Notes: generated by a model from the sequence alone, not told the origin. A DNA stretch of 64,000 bases from Anoxybacter fermentans (GCF_003991135.1 NZ_CP016379.1:1922001-1986000); one strand, 5' to 3'; positions 8,926 to 17,903 are shown, counted from the first letter of the stretch. Made by a program: numbers and translations.

Positions 8926-9087
8926 CTCCTCTACAAATTAACCTACATTTGCTAATCCTGATTATCATCTTGTTGCATTAACTTAATGTGCCTCACTTCT
9001 TTTTCACCAATATAAGTGCGTGTCTGCCAATTTAAACAAGAAAGTTATCTTCATTTTCTAACACTTTGAAATACCATGGCTGACAAT

Positions 9088-9176
9088 TCATAGCAGGGTG
9101 AGCTAATGGCAAGCCAAATTGGTTAACGAGGCGATTTGGGCACAGTGAAGCGAAGCCGGGTATCCACTGTTATACA
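9088..9176 (-). repeat. attC-like site 4
   Basis: The low box is CATAGCAG and the high box is CTGTTATAC, with an inner pair CCAAAT/ATTTGG. It directly follows the stop codon of the transglycosylase gene, the normal cassette layout. Confidence 0.5.
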
Positions 9177-9196
9177 AAGTTCCTGCTGACATCATG

Positions 9197-9940
9197 TTAA
9201 TAACCCCAAATCAATCTGTCTAAAAACTTTTTGAAACCACTTTTATGATTTCTATAAGTCTTTCCGCCATAATACAAATCCATTAATCCCTTAGGTTTAT
9301 ATTCACCAGAAATCAATTTCTTAATATGTTCTACTCTATTTTTGTTTGCATCAGGATTTGTTTGAATACCGAATGTCTCTGGCGCAATTATCATGGCAAT
9401 TATTGATATATATTCATCTTCATTTAACTCAGAAACAGATTTATTATAATATTGTTTGGCCGCTTCATAAAGCCCATAAACGGGTTTCCCATTAACTTTT
9501 CCCAGATAGATTAGATTAATAAAGAGTTTAAGTTGTTCATTTTTAGGAACTAACGGATCCAAAGCGTATCTAGCAATAAGAGTTTGTTTTATTTTACTGA
9601 TTCCGGGTTTAAATTGCCTGAAATATAGTTTTTTTACTAACCCTTGTGTTATTGTTGTTATTCCTGCACCTGGAGTTCTTAAATCCACTCCATTATGGTT
9701 ATAAAAATTTGGATCCTCTACCATTAATAGAATTTTGATTTGCTCTTTAGATAAATCACTTAAATCTAATTTAATATTTTCTGAATTTAAAGCATTTCGT
9801 ACTATTTCTGGAGTTTGTTTTCTGGCCTCAATAATAATCATTCCATAATAAAGGATAATGCCAATTACTAACATTACTATGATAGTAATAACTACCCTTA
9901 GTAGAGATATCCGGTTTTTTTTCTTTATATTCTTTTCCAC
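9197..9940 (-). CDS. Membrane-anchored GT51 peptidoglycan glycosyltransferase-like protein
   Basis: Predicted to polymerise lipid II, or to be a derivative of such an enzyme, at the outer face of the inner membrane. Of 247 residues, the first 35 hold a basic stretch and one membrane segment (VVITIIVMLVIGIILYYGM). The GT51 signatures follow: EDPNFYNHNGVD (residues 80-91, catalytic E), ITTITQGLVKKLYF and PKNEQLKLFINLIYLG. No transpeptidase domain is present, so it resembles a monofunctional glycosyltransferase. A GTG start is preceded by a perfect AAGGAGG. The gene sits alone in an integron-type cassette, unusual for a cell-wall polymerase. Confidence 0.8.
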   Translation of the reverse strand: MEKNIKKKNRISLLRVVITIIVMLVIGIILYYGMIIIEARKQTPEIVRNALNSENIKLDLSDLSKEQIKILLMVEDPNFYNHNGVDLRTPGAGITTITQGLVKKLYFRQFKPGISKIKQTLIARYALDPLVPKNEQLKLFINLIYLGKVNGKPVYGLYEAAKQYYNKSVSELNEDEYISIIAMIIAPETFGIQTNPDANKNRVEHIKKLISGEYKPKGLMDLYYGGKTYRNHKSGFKKFLDRLIWGY

Positions 9941-9970
9941 GTTTCATCCTCCTTAAGTTTATTTAAGTGA

Positions 9971-10072
9971 ATATAGCATTTACCCCCTGCGATTTCTGCA
10001 GATCTACCCTAAAACCTTACCCACTGCACCCAAGGAGGGTAACGACACTGCGTGTATACAAGGTTATATGCC
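9971..10072 (-). repeat. attC-like site 5
   Basis: Boxes are ATATAGCA and GGTTATATGCC. The core (CACTGCACCCAAGGAGGGTA) closely resembles the cores of sites 8 and 10, showing common descent. Arm pairing is weak. Confidence 0.45.
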
Positions 10073-10123
10073 TGTACCAGCCCATTTATTCTTAAAATGG
10101 CACCATAATAGTATTCAACTTTT

Positions 10124-10423
10124 TCACGCTTTCTTCTGTATTTCCTTAGAAAGAACTACTAAATCCCACTCGAATAATTCATACTTATATAAATTCCTTT
10201 TCATTAAAGGATCATTATCTGCAATTTGTTTCGCTTCTTCTAAATTTTTAGCTTCAAAAATAATCATACCACCATCTTTATTGCAAAATCCTCCGCCAAT
10301 ACAATACCTTTCAGACGCAATATCCTTTATATAATTGATATGATCGTCAAAGTCAGTTGGCCCAAATTCAGTCCCTTCAATTCTATAGTCTATTCTAACG
10401 AAAAGTTTATCACCTTTTTTCAT
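10124..10423 (-). CDS. YCII-related domain protein
   Basis: A 99-residue alpha/beta-barrel protein of the YCII family. The segment FDDHINYIKDIASERYCIGGGF, then GGMIIFEAKNLEEAKQIADNDP and KRNLYKYELFEWDLV, gives the family pattern with a conserved His in the first helix and the AxxDP motif. Its ATG overlaps the stop of the preceding gene by 4 bp and a GAGGAGG ribosome site lies inside that gene's end, so the two are translationally coupled in one cassette. The reaction is unknown. Confidence 0.82.
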   Translation of the reverse strand: MKKGDKLFVRIDYRIEGTEFGPTDFDDHINYIKDIASERYCIGGGFCNKDGGMIIFEAKNLEEAKQIADNDPLMKRNLYKYELFEWDLVVLSKEIQKKA

Positions 10424-11559
10424 TTAACTTCCTCCTCTAATTTTTTCATTAACCATGCCATGTTCTGGGCAAATTTAACAACATATGATTTGCCTTTTTC
10501 ATCATTAAGAATATCACCTTTACCACAACCAACCCCAGCGTTCCAATAGTAAGAACTAGGAATAACCATTTCATTCACAAGATAAAAGTCAATCAAGCAA
10601 TTAATAGTGGCTAATTGACCGGTTTCTCCAGCGACAGCAATTGGACCCCCAATTTTCTTGGCAAGAGGACGATTATTATTCCATGAAACATAAGTCAACC
10701 TTTGGAGAAAAGCCATGAGTAAAGAAGTTGGTGTGCCAACATAAACGGGACTTCCAACAACAAGCCCTTCGTTTTCCAGAACTTTATTGTAAATATTGTT
10801 GAAATCATCTTTTTGAATACATTTATTGGTATCTATACATTTGTCACAATTGATACAATGCTTGATCTCTTTCTCTGCTAAGGTGGTAAACTCTGTCTGA
10901 ATACCATGTTGTTGCAATTCCTTCTCAAAAAAAGATAGCAATAACTCTGTGTTACCACCCTTCCTTGGGGAGCCACAAATTATTAATACACCATACTCTG
11001 CTAAATGAAATGATGTATTACGATCATATCCAACTCCGAGTAGCAACACCCATCCATCCAAATCATATATACGTGCAAGTAGCGAGTTCTCTCCAAGGCC
11101 ATTATCTAATGAGTGATCCTTTATAATTTTCTCAGCATACTTTCCCCATGCTCCAAATGACAATGCTGGATGTGAACTCCGCAATACACCCGGCCATTTA
11201 CGAAAAGTTTCAGCTATTATTCCCACACCCCTTGTCGGTGTTATATTTGGTTCATAAGCAGGCATCGTTTCTCCTATAATAGGCCACCATTCTTGTGGGA
11301 CAGGTGGATTACTCCACAAAGCCGGATCGGAATAATCTGTAGATTGAGTCGGCATCACGATTGTACCTGAAAATGTAACAACATCCATCAAAGCTTGAAT
11401 TACTGCAACTGGACCACCACAAACCCACCCCAGTGAACTCAACGAAGAATGTACAATAACTATCATCCCTTTATCCAAGCCAAGTTGTTTTAAATCCTTG
11501 GCAAGACTTTGGCGTGTACGCAATATTGGTATTTTTTGCACTACTTGTTCTTCGCTCAT
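10420..11559 (-). CDS. Fusion: truncated AAC(3)-like acetyltransferase plus NADPH-dependent FMN reductase
   Basis: The start at 11559 follows AAAGAGG and lies inside the cassette; an in-frame ATG further upstream would cross the attC site. Residues 1-210 match aminoglycoside 3-N-acetyltransferases (VIVHSSLSSLGWVCGG, GTIVMPTQS, RSSHPALSFGAWG, LLLGVGYDRNTSFHLAE). The sequence then passes directly into a flavodoxin-fold reductase: VLIICGSPRKGGNTELLLSF, a four-cysteine CINCDKCIDTNKC segment, and GLVVGSPVYVGTPTS. The AAC(3) part lacks its last ~60 residues. The product may act only as a flavin reductase; antibiotic acetylation is doubtful. It could be an accidental join of two genes within a cassette. 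Confidence 0.78.
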   Translation of the reverse strand: MSEEQVVQKIPILRTRQSLAKDLKQLGLDKGMIVIVHSSLSSLGWVCGGPVAVIQALMDVVTFSGTIVMPTQSTDYSDPALWSNPPVPQEWWPIIGETMPAYEPNITPTRGVGIIAETFRKWPGVLRSSHPALSFGAWGKYAEKIIKDHSLDNGLGENSLLARIYDLDGWVLLLGVGYDRNTSFHLAEYGVLIICGSPRKGGNTELLLSFFEKELQQHGIQTEFTTLAEKEIKHCINCDKCIDTNKCIQKDDFNNIYNKVLENEGLVVGSPVYVGTPTSLLMAFLQRLTYVSWNNNRPLAKKIGGPIAVAGETGQLATINCLIDFYLVNEMVIPSSYYWNAGVGCGKGDILNDEKGKSYVVKFAQNMAWLMKKLEEEVK

Positions 11560-11596
11560 CCATAAAGACCTCTTTGCCTTGACCCTGATGGCCCTG

Positions 11597-11673
11597 TTGT
11601 ATAACGTTTTCCAGATTGGCAAAGCTGTGAAGCAGGGTGAACGAAGTGAGCCGCAAACCCGTGTTATACGCTG
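11597..11673 (-). repeat. attC-like site 6
   Basis: Exact terminal complement GTATAAC/GTTATAC around a ~60-bp core. Its high box GTTATACGCTGTCATC complements the start of the cellulase unit at 12790 (GTGATAGCGTATAAC). Confidence 0.65.
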
Positions 11674-11701
11674 TCATCAAACTCCTGAAATGTGCATTCC
11701 T

Positions 11702-12755
11702 TCATTTTCTTGATGTTTTCAATTGATTCATTACAAACTCTCCGTATCGAGTATAGTCCTTCCAATCTTGCGTAAACATAGGTGGGCACCAATCATTGTC
11801 ATACCAGCAGGCTACCCATCCGATATGATGGATGTCGAGGTATTCTAGGAGTGGTTCTCCATAGGTGGCCTGGTCACCCGCGAGGTAAGATTGATTTGTA
11901 TTACGGTTCTCATCCATGAAACCCCATTCTGTTATTAAAACTGGGTATATTTCGGCGATTTCACCAAAGAAGTGTGGCCAGAGGTAGCTCGGATGGGCTG
12001 GGTATATGTGCGCGGCATAAGCGACGTTGTCATCCGCTATCGGATTTTCCCTGACCCAGGAAAGATCTTTACCATAGTCTATTCCACCCACAATCACCAA
12101 CTGGTCTGCTCCTTGGTCCCGGATAACTTGGACAATCTCCGCGACGTTACTATGCCAGTCCCTGGCCGTAATGTTTTGCGGTTCGTTGAAAATCTCAAAG
12201 ATAACGTTTGGGGTATCTCGGAAGTAATTTGCAGTCTGTTGCCAGAATTCCAGGGTTAGTTCTTTAGGCTGGACATCGAGGTCAGGCATTTGCGGCCCTG
12301 CACCTGTGACCACGTTCCCTATATAGTTCCAGTCAATAATCACATACCTAGTTTACCTGCCCAGGCCACAATGGGGTCTAGATAACGCCAGAGGTAGTCT
12401 CGATCACGCACCCAATTCTCTGGATAGACGGGAATTCTAATCACATTTGTACCGGTTTCGCTTATCTTGATAAAAAAGTAACGGTTGAATTTATTTTTGC
12501 TATGCAGTTTTGCGGGGTCAGGAGGCATAAGACCCTTAAGCAAGACAGGTGTGCCTACACCGTTAACGATTTGATTGCCTTGAGCTTGTAGCCTGGTTGG
12601 GAAAAAGGAGGTGTTGTCGCTTTCAAATCGGCTTGTATGCTTTACTGGGAGGAGTATTTTGCCGTGTTCGGAGCGGATTACTACCAAAACCAAGATAGTA
12701 AGAAAACAGTTACCACCAGAAAGATGGACAAGCCTTTTAATATCCTTCTAATCAT
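11702..12755 (-). pseudogene. Secreted GH5-type cellulase, broken by two frameshifts
   Basis: The frame starts at 12755 (AGGAGAGGAAATA before ATG) with a signal peptide (MIRRILKGLSIFLVVTVFLL), shifts near 12690, continues from VLVVIRSEHGKILLP through GVGTPVLLKGL and ETGTNVIRIPVYP, then shifts again at 12343. There WAGKLGM should continue into YVIIDWNY; the DNA GGTATGTG is consistent with loss of one TATG unit. The last part keeps the catalytic acid/base FEIFNEP and the nucleophile region VLITEWGF. Intact homologues hydrolyse beta-1,4-glucans outside the cell; this copy cannot be made as one chain. Confidence 0.8.
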
Positions 12756-12787
12756 TATTTCCTCTCCTCTTATTAGTGATAGCGTAT

Positions 12788-12905
12788 AACGTCCTGCAGA
12801 TAAAAGAAGTTGCTAAAGGCAACTTTGGGAAATCTTTGATTTCCCTTTTATCGCTGTTAAGCGACCGAGCGAAGCATGATATGTACAAACCAGGATGCCC
12901 ATAAG
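12788..12905 (-). repeat. attC-like site 7 (partial)
   Basis: The low end, GCGTATAACGTCCTG, is a clear box and matches the start of the cellulase unit. The core has a GATTTCCC-rich hairpin. The high end (CCAGGATGCCCATAAG) has lost the consensus. Confidence 0.4.
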
Positions 12906-13021
12906 TTATTTATTTTGAGAAATAGTTAACTGCATTGTTTCTGAAAACTCAACCCAAAATCGTATCTTGAAAAACTAATATATAATATATAATCTTTATC
13001 TTTCGTAAGTATTTGTCAAAT

Positions 13022-13160
13022 GCAGAAATAAAACAGCAAAAGCCTCTATCAACGGATATGTAGGTAATATCGCTGTGCCATACCGGATTGGCCCGGTTGC
13101 CATGTAAGCTTTCATGCCCAATATTCATCTTTCTTCTAGTGTAAATCTTTTTTTAGGCAT
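13022..13160 (-). pseudogene. Remnant of an IS3-like transposase
   Basis: On the minus strand, MPKKRFTLEER, a typical orfA start, runs straight into a segment reading HGNRANPVWHSDITYIS, the first Asp region of an IS3-type DDE transposase, with a stop between. Both parts are only about 20-30 codons long. This is a deletion relic in the otherwise gene-free 12905-13272 stretch. Confidence 0.4.
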
Positions 13161-13271
13161 GGTAACTCCCTCCCACTGAATTTATTTTATCGTTAGTCCC
13201 GGGATATTACCATGAAATATTAGTTTTAAAATTCTCTGATTTTGCACCAGGGATTCAGAAACATTATATTA

Positions 13272-13664
13272 TTAATCAATGTTATTACGTTTATTTTCAG
13301 GTTGTTTCAACCAAAATCTTATACCTTTCCCTGCTAGTGGTTCATCTTCATATCTCGGTATAACATGTAAATGTGCATGAAATATCTCTTGACCTCCTAC
13401 TCTACCTACATTCCAACCGACATTATATCCCTGTGGGTTATACTTTTTATCAAGATACTCTTTAACTTCTATTAATAAATCATATATTGAATTCCATTCC
13501 TCTGGTGTGAGATCAAATACAGTTTCCCTGTGCTTCCTAGGCACAATAACTCCTGAACCTATTAAAACTTGTTGTGGTTTTTGCAAAAACATACAATGTT
13601 CATTAGTTAAAACAATTTTTTGTTCTTGATCAATTTCTGGAAAACAAAATGGACACTCTTTCAT
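13272..13664 (-). CDS. HIT-family nucleotide hydrolase
   Basis: Histidine-triad protein of 130 residues that would cleave nucleoside phosphoramidates or dinucleoside polyphosphates. The start at 13664 is set by GGAGGAGTAAACAT before the ATG. It begins MKECPFCFPEID (the CxxC zinc half-site) and carries the triad HAHLHVIPRY (H-x-H-x-H) at residues 105-114. A GWNVGRVGGQEIFH segment before the triad is usual. It is the only gene of its cassette; the unit start GTTATACGCC at 13769 is a standard box. Confidence 0.88.
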   Translation of the reverse strand: MKECPFCFPEIDQEQKIVLTNEHCMFLQKPQQVLIGSGVIVPRKHRETVFDLTPEEWNSIYDLLIEVKEYLDKKYNPQGYNVGWNVGRVGGQEIFHAHLHVIPRYEDEPLAGKGIRFWLKQPENKRNNID

Positions 13665-13765
13665 ATGTTTACTCCTCCAGTGAAATACTAGTTTTTTGTT
13701 TACAAGAGTTATCACGTTTCAACTTTAATATATAAAGAAACTGTTTACAGCTATGTGAAAATGGC

Positions 13766-14048
13766 GTATAACGAGCCGCCGGCTTCCGAAGTGTCCCCGG
13801 AGGAACATTGAGCAACAGCCGGGAACCGTCTAATAGGCGACGTCACGAGCACTTTGCGCGAACAAGACACCATGCCCCTTTGGGGGCTGGCGGCCCGACA
13901 TCATTAAACCTACAGGTGAAATTCGAGCCTTAGTGTCTGTACTTCGACCCGGTTGGCGAGACGATGTAGTGCAGTCTTACCCGATAACTAAACTCCCGCA
14001 CCCAAGGAGCGTAGCGACGCAGCGTGAACACATTGTTATCTGACGTTG
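13766..14048 (-). repeat. attC-like site 8 (probably two sites fused)
   Basis: The low box is GGCGTATAAC and the high box GTTATCTGAC; the latter complements the start of the metallophosphoesterase unit exactly. At ~280 bp it is too long for one site. A second boundary-like sequence (AACAAGACACCATGCCCC) at about 13863 suggests two sites flanking a lost gene. Confidence 0.6.
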
Positions 14049-14050
14049 CT

Positions 14051-14770
14051 TCAAACAAAAGTTGCATGTATAAGAGAATATTCGTATTTCTCTAAATTGG
14101 GGGAATCAGAATTCTTAGCCAACCTAATAGTTTCGTCCAAAGGATAATTAACACGCCTAATTATAAATTGAGGCTTTCCCATTGTAAAATCCAATAATCC
14201 ATATGATGCTCGATTATCTCCATCAAATGGTCTCCCCACACTTCCAACATTGAATATTCGTTTTCCTGCTGCTTCACCGATGAAAGGTATATGAGAATGT
14301 CCACATAAAATGATATCTTCTTTAACCTCACTAACCATCATGTGAAAACTATCTTTAGTACGATGGTCCATAACTTCAGAAACAGAACGTGGTGAACCAT
14401 GAACGCAAAGTATACTAACGCCTTTATAGTTAATGGAACTTTTAAATGGCAATTCTGTGAAAAATGTTATCGCCTCTTGGGAAAACTTTGTTTTTGCGTA
14501 TATATAATACTCAAATAATTCTCGTTCTCGAGGTGTTTTTGGCACCCAAGATTCCGTTATTTCCTCAAACCACATATCGGTATTGCCCTTACTCCAACAT
14601 ATTGGGTTTAATTTTCTAATAGAGTTAAAAACAGCAGCAGGTTCAGGACCTATCATTACTAGATCCCCAAGAAAAACAAGATTATTAGCGCCTTACTGTC
14701 TCATATCCTCAAGAACTGCGTCTAGTGCGAATATGTTGGCATGTATGTCAACCAATACAGCTAGTCTCAT
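14051..14770 (-). pseudogene. Calcineurin-like metallophosphoesterase with in-frame stop
   Basis: The reading frame starts at 14770 (MRLAVLVDIHANIFALDAVL) and is open to 14051 except for a TAA at 14693-14695, codon 26. Metal-binding motifs are present on both sides: DIHAN before the stop, then FLGDLVMIGPEP, KGNTDMW (the GNxD/E motif), CVHGSPRS and CGHSHIPF. The family (YfcE/PrpE-like) hydrolyses phosphodiesters or phosphomonoesters. Re-initiation at 14656 would give a 201-residue form lacking the first metal site, so the gene is probably inactive unless the stop is read through. Confidence 0.82.
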
Positions 14771-14784
14771 ATTGTTTACAATGT

Positions 14785-14880
14785 CAGATAACGTTTTGCG
14801 GACATACGAAGTTCGGCTTTGCCGAATTTTAGCGGAGCAAATCGTAGCCGGATACTCGCTGTTAGATGACGTGCGAAGTC
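14785..14880 (-). repeat. attC-like site 9
   Basis: Boxes are CAGATAACG and CTGTTAGATGAC with arms that pair discontinuously (GCGGACATACGA/TCGTAGCCGGATACTCGC) and an inner TTCGGC hairpin. Its high box complements the start of the CPBP protease unit at 15797. Confidence 0.7.
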
Positions 14881-14887
14881 CATATCA

Positions 14888-15736
14888 TCAATAGCCTCCA
14901 AAGAATCTTATAAAATCAATAAACCAATGAAATGTAATAGCAGTTTCTAAATTTCTTTTATATTGCAAAAATGCCATCGGTAATCCAAATAACAAACTTG
15001 TAGATATTAACATAAATAGAGCACCTGGTATATTATATATCCATAATTCTGGAAAGTGAATTAAACTGTGTGGTATTATACCAAAGAAAAAACTAATTAT
15101 AATAGAGTATTTCTTTTCAACCTTCCCATTTAATAAATAAAATAAAGAATTCATAGTAAAAAACCTAAATACAATCTCTTCAGAAATTGCTGGTTCTAGA
15201 GCTAAAAAACCTGCACTAAATATATTCATACATTCAGCCTTACCTAAAGTTAGTCTAAAATAAATGTAATTTATTAATGCAAAAGGAATTGCAACTATAA
15301 CACCTATTAAAAATGACTTAAATAATGATTTATAGTTCTGTAATATGAGTAATGATTTGATTCTATTACTTTCACCCGATAATAAACTACCCCCAAGAAA
15401 TGTGATAAATGTTACAATAGTTCCTATTATTGCTGTGCATATGTCTGTTCGTTGAATAAAACTTAAATAACTTATACCCGATAACAATATTCCAAGCACA
15501 ATATATCTTAAACTCAAATCCTTAAATTTCTTATAAATTACTATTAAAGCAAAACAAGATATATAATACTCTGTCCATGTCCAGGCTCTATTCATAAATC
15601 TAAAATCCTGCTTACTTAGTGTATAAACGATGGAAATTATGTATATTAAAACAAATATGGTGAACAAAAATATGGTGTATATAAAATACTTCTTGAAATT
15701 ATTCTTATTATATCTTTTTATAATAGCATTTCTCAT
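14888..15736 (-). CDS. CPBP-family intramembrane metalloprotease
   Basis: Membrane protein of 282 residues with about eight transmembrane segments. The Abi/CAAX-protease signatures are in the C-terminal half: EEIVFRFF (EExxxR, near residue 190), FFFGIIPHSLIHF (F-x-x-x-H type) and FHWFIDF (H-x-x-x-D/N). The AGAGAGGAATCAAG ribosome site fits the ATG at 15736. CPBP proteins are linked to prenyl-protein processing in eukaryotes and to bacteriocin self-immunity in Firmicutes. The substrate here is unknown; as cassette cargo, an immunity or defence role is plausible but unproven. Confidence 0.82.
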   Translation of the reverse strand: MRNAIIKRYNKNNFKKYFIYTIFLFTIFVLIYIISIVYTLSKQDFRFMNRAWTWTEYYISCFALIVIYKKFKDLSLRYIVLGILLSGISYLSFIQRTDICTAIIGTIVTFITFLGGSLLSGESNRIKSLLILQNYKSLFKSFLIGVIVAIPFALINYIYFRLTLGKAECMNIFSAGFLALEPAISEEIVFRFFTMNSLFYLLNGKVEKKYSIIISFFFGIIPHSLIHFPELWIYNIPGALFMLISTSLLFGLPMAFLQYKRNLETAITFHWFIDFIRFFGGY

Positions 15737-15792
15737 TTCTTGATTCCTCTCTTTCTTTAATCAATATTTCAATTACCATCACACATTAGCAT

Positions 15793-15968
15793 GTCATCTA
15801 ACGGTATCGTGTTCCCGACGTCCCCGAGCCTACAAGCGATGCCTGAGCCCTAGATAACTCCTATCCCGACTAGGTTGGCGAGGGGATGTGGTGCTGGCAT
15901 ACCCGAAAACCTTACTCCCTGCACCCAAGTTGCCATAGGTAGCGCAGTGGGAAAACTGTGTTAGGTAA
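15793..15968 (-). repeat. attC-like site 10
   Basis: TAACGGTATCGTGTTCCC pairs with GTGGGAAAACTGTGTTA at the ends; the core carries CACCCAAG and GGTTGGCGAGGGGATGTGG segments shared with sites 5, 8, 11 and 12. The TAA stop of the kinase-like gene lies inside the R'' box (ACCTAAC). Confidence 0.72.
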
Positions 15969-16668
15969 AGTTAAATGCTTTTCTCCTTAGGTTCTCAATT
16001 TCGTCATTTGTCTCAACAATTATTGGATTATTAAAATCATTATTGTCAATTACTATACTTGCTTTTTCATATGGGTCTGACTCGTATAAGTATATTTGTT
16101 GACCTGGTATATACTTACTTCTATAACGTATTTCAATTTCTTCTTCTGACCCAAACAAGTATTGATCTCTCTTTTTTGCACGTTGAATAACTTGCTCAAA
16201 GTCAACGTGTAGAAATACTTTGTAATCCCAATATTGATACAATTCTGACCTAAGCAAAAAAACGCCTTCCATAATCAAGATAGAATCTTCTGTAGCTATT
16301 TTAGGTTCTTGTTCTACTTCAGATTCTGTTTTGAAATCATAGACTGCTGTGATATACTTCCTGTTTCCTTTTTCGCTAAGTGGGTTTAGAAGACACTGTA
16401 TTAAAGCATCATAGTTAAACGAATCTCTATAATAACCTTCTGGCGATTTAGAACCTAATCTATACCTTTTATCTCTTGGGTTGTGAAATCCATCAATTGA
16501 AGCTTGTATAATAGAATACCCTTTATTTTTCAAGCTTGTAACTATATGTTTTGACAAGGTAGTTTTTCCTGAAGTATCTACTCCATCTATTGCTATAAGC
16601 AAAGGCTTTTCCGCTTTTATACTCGTTATCTGACCACATATATATTCTATTAAATCTTCAAATCTCAT
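15961..16668 (-). CDS. Uridine kinase-like P-loop NTPase
   Basis: Cytosolic kinase-fold protein of about 235 residues. The start at 16668 (MRFEDLIEYI) has TTGAGGTG at good spacing; a GTG three codons earlier is less likely. Walker A is GVDTSGKTT (residues 28-36), and GFHNPRDKRYRLG with DSFNYDAL matches the uridine kinase/phosphoribulokinase lid and substrate region; ILIMEGVFLL is the Walker B strand. It most likely phosphorylates a nucleoside or small sugar. Its stop codon is embedded in the attC-like R'' box, a usual economy in integron cassettes. Confidence 0.82.
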   Translation of the reverse strand: MRFEDLIEYICGQITSIKAEKPLLIAIDGVDTSGKTTLSKHIVTSLKNKGYSIIQASIDGFHNPRDKRYRLGSKSPEGYYRDSFNYDALIQCLLNPLSEKGNRKYITAVYDFKTESEVEQEPKIATEDSILIMEGVFLLRSELYQYWDYKVFLHVDFEQVIQRAKKRDQYLFGSEEEIEIRYRSKYIPGQQIYLYESDPYEKASIVIDNNDFNNPIIVETNDEIENLRRKAFNFT

Positions 16669-16701
16669 TATATTCACCTCAACTTACTATAGCATTTAAT
16701 T

Positions 16702-16830
16702 TCACCTAGCGTTCAGGCATTCAAGACGCCCGTGAGCCCTAGGGCGACTGCCCTTGGCGAACGGGTGTATTGTAACCTAACTAAAATTTCATTTCATCTC
16801 AACTAACTTGAATGCCTTGTTATACGCCGT
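16702..16830 (-). repeat. attC-like site 11
   Basis: One of the clearest sites: CAGGCATTCAAG against CTTGAATGCCTTGTTATAC as outer arms, ACGCCCGT against ACGGGTGT as inner arms. The high box GTTATACGCC complements the next unit's start GGCGCATAAC at 17440. Confidence 0.8.
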
Positions 16831-16925
16831 TGGCATAGGATTACCAAGACTTATTTATTGTTTATATCTTCTATTCCTTTTACCTTGTTTCTTCTAAAAG
16901 AATTAGATAACTTTGCAACTTTGTG

Positions 16926-17405
16926 CTAATAAAAGAAGAAATACAATCCTAGAATTAGTTGAGTAGCAACTTTGATTAACATACTAATATTTACAATGCT
17001 GGATATATCATCTTCTTCTTTCCATGAATTATATATAAGAAATATGTAGTTAGGTATCATGGGTATAGCATGACCTAAAAGGTACAAACCTAAGACAGAA
17101 AACGCTATAACCTGAGAACTGTAAGCAGAAACACCTAAGTCTTCCTCAGATATACTGTCTATTGATGAACTATCTTCCAGAATCATTAAACTCGCAATCC
17201 ATTCTGATTTAAACCATAGAAAAAACGCAAATGCTATAAACAAACTAAAAGGTATAAAAGCAAATATCCAATCTCTTCAGTATGATTGTCTTTCAAGCAC
17301 TGTCACTATTGAAAAACCTATTGTACTCATCAAACCTAATGCATAGATGACAGTATATATACTTAGTATCTTGCATGCTAACTGTGCAACTTCTCGTTTC
17401 CTCAT
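16926..17405 (-). pseudogene. Small membrane protein gene with in-frame TGA
   Basis: The frame opens at 17405 (MRKREVAQLACKILSIYTVI, with GGAGGTGTCTTAGC before it) and runs 159 codons to 16926, interrupted only by a TGA at 17277-17279 in the context SY-stop-RDWIFAF. A Trp codon mutated to TGA is a simple explanation. Four hydrophobic segments are seen overall. Unless suppressed, only a 42-residue peptide or a re-initiated C-terminal part would be made. No family recognised. Confidence 0.6.
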
Positions 17406-17438
17406 GCTAAGACACCTCCTTAACCTTTGACCTAAATG

Positions 17439-17660
17439 GCGCATAACGTTTAATATTCACGACGCCCTTGAGCTTACAGGCGTTTCCGAGCTTTAGATAG
17501 CTTTTATCTTAAGCTCGGGAATGCCGACCCGGTTAGCGAAAGGGTGTGTCGCAGAATATTCTTCTCTGCATAAGTGAACTAACTTCCTTGAATTATCTTC
17601 ATATATCTTCTGGCGACCAAGCCGCCACTGCGGCGGCACGTGAATATTTTGTTATAGGAA
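17439..17660 (-). repeat. attC-like site 12
   Basis: TAACGTTTAATATTCACG at the low end is almost the exact complement of CGTGAATATTTTGTTA at the high end. At ~220 bp it is long; a GGCGACCAAGCCGCC hairpin sits near the high end. Confidence 0.78.
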
Positions 17661-17711
17661 GTGCCATTTTCACAATAACACACCCTCAATTTAATTTACG
17701 AATATCTATAT

Positions 17712-17903
17712 TTATTTTTCAATATTTATCATTTTTTCTGATATTACTTTTATATCTGTAATAAACAGTTTTAGCTCCAATATTTCTTTCTTTGATAACC
17801 CCTTTGTATCAAAAATAAATTCACCTTTAATTTCAAGACTTTCACTTGCTAAAATTTTTTTCTCAACTTTTGTTCTTAAATCTTCTGTTAAACAAGGCGC
17901 CAT
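17712..17903 (-). CDS. Hypothetical 63-residue ORF
   Basis: The frame reads MAPCLTEDLRTKVEKKI and ends DIKVISEKMINIEK; hydrophilic, no family recognised. Its ATG lies within an attC-like sequence (GGCGCCATGCCCC), with only AAGGGGC very close upstream, so it may be the tail of a longer gene cut by recombination. Confidence 0.3.
   Translation of the reverse strand: MAPCLTEDLRTKVEKKILASESLEIKGEFIFDTKGLSKKEILELKLFITDIKVISEKMINIEK

Noticed and set aside
8784-8981. Plus-strand ORF of 65 codons
   Set aside because: It crosses an attC-like site and is antisense to the weak ORF at 8603-8833; no ribosome site.
17546-17761. Plus-strand ORF of 71 codons
   Set aside because: It lies across an attC-like inverted repeat and runs against the polarity of the cluster.
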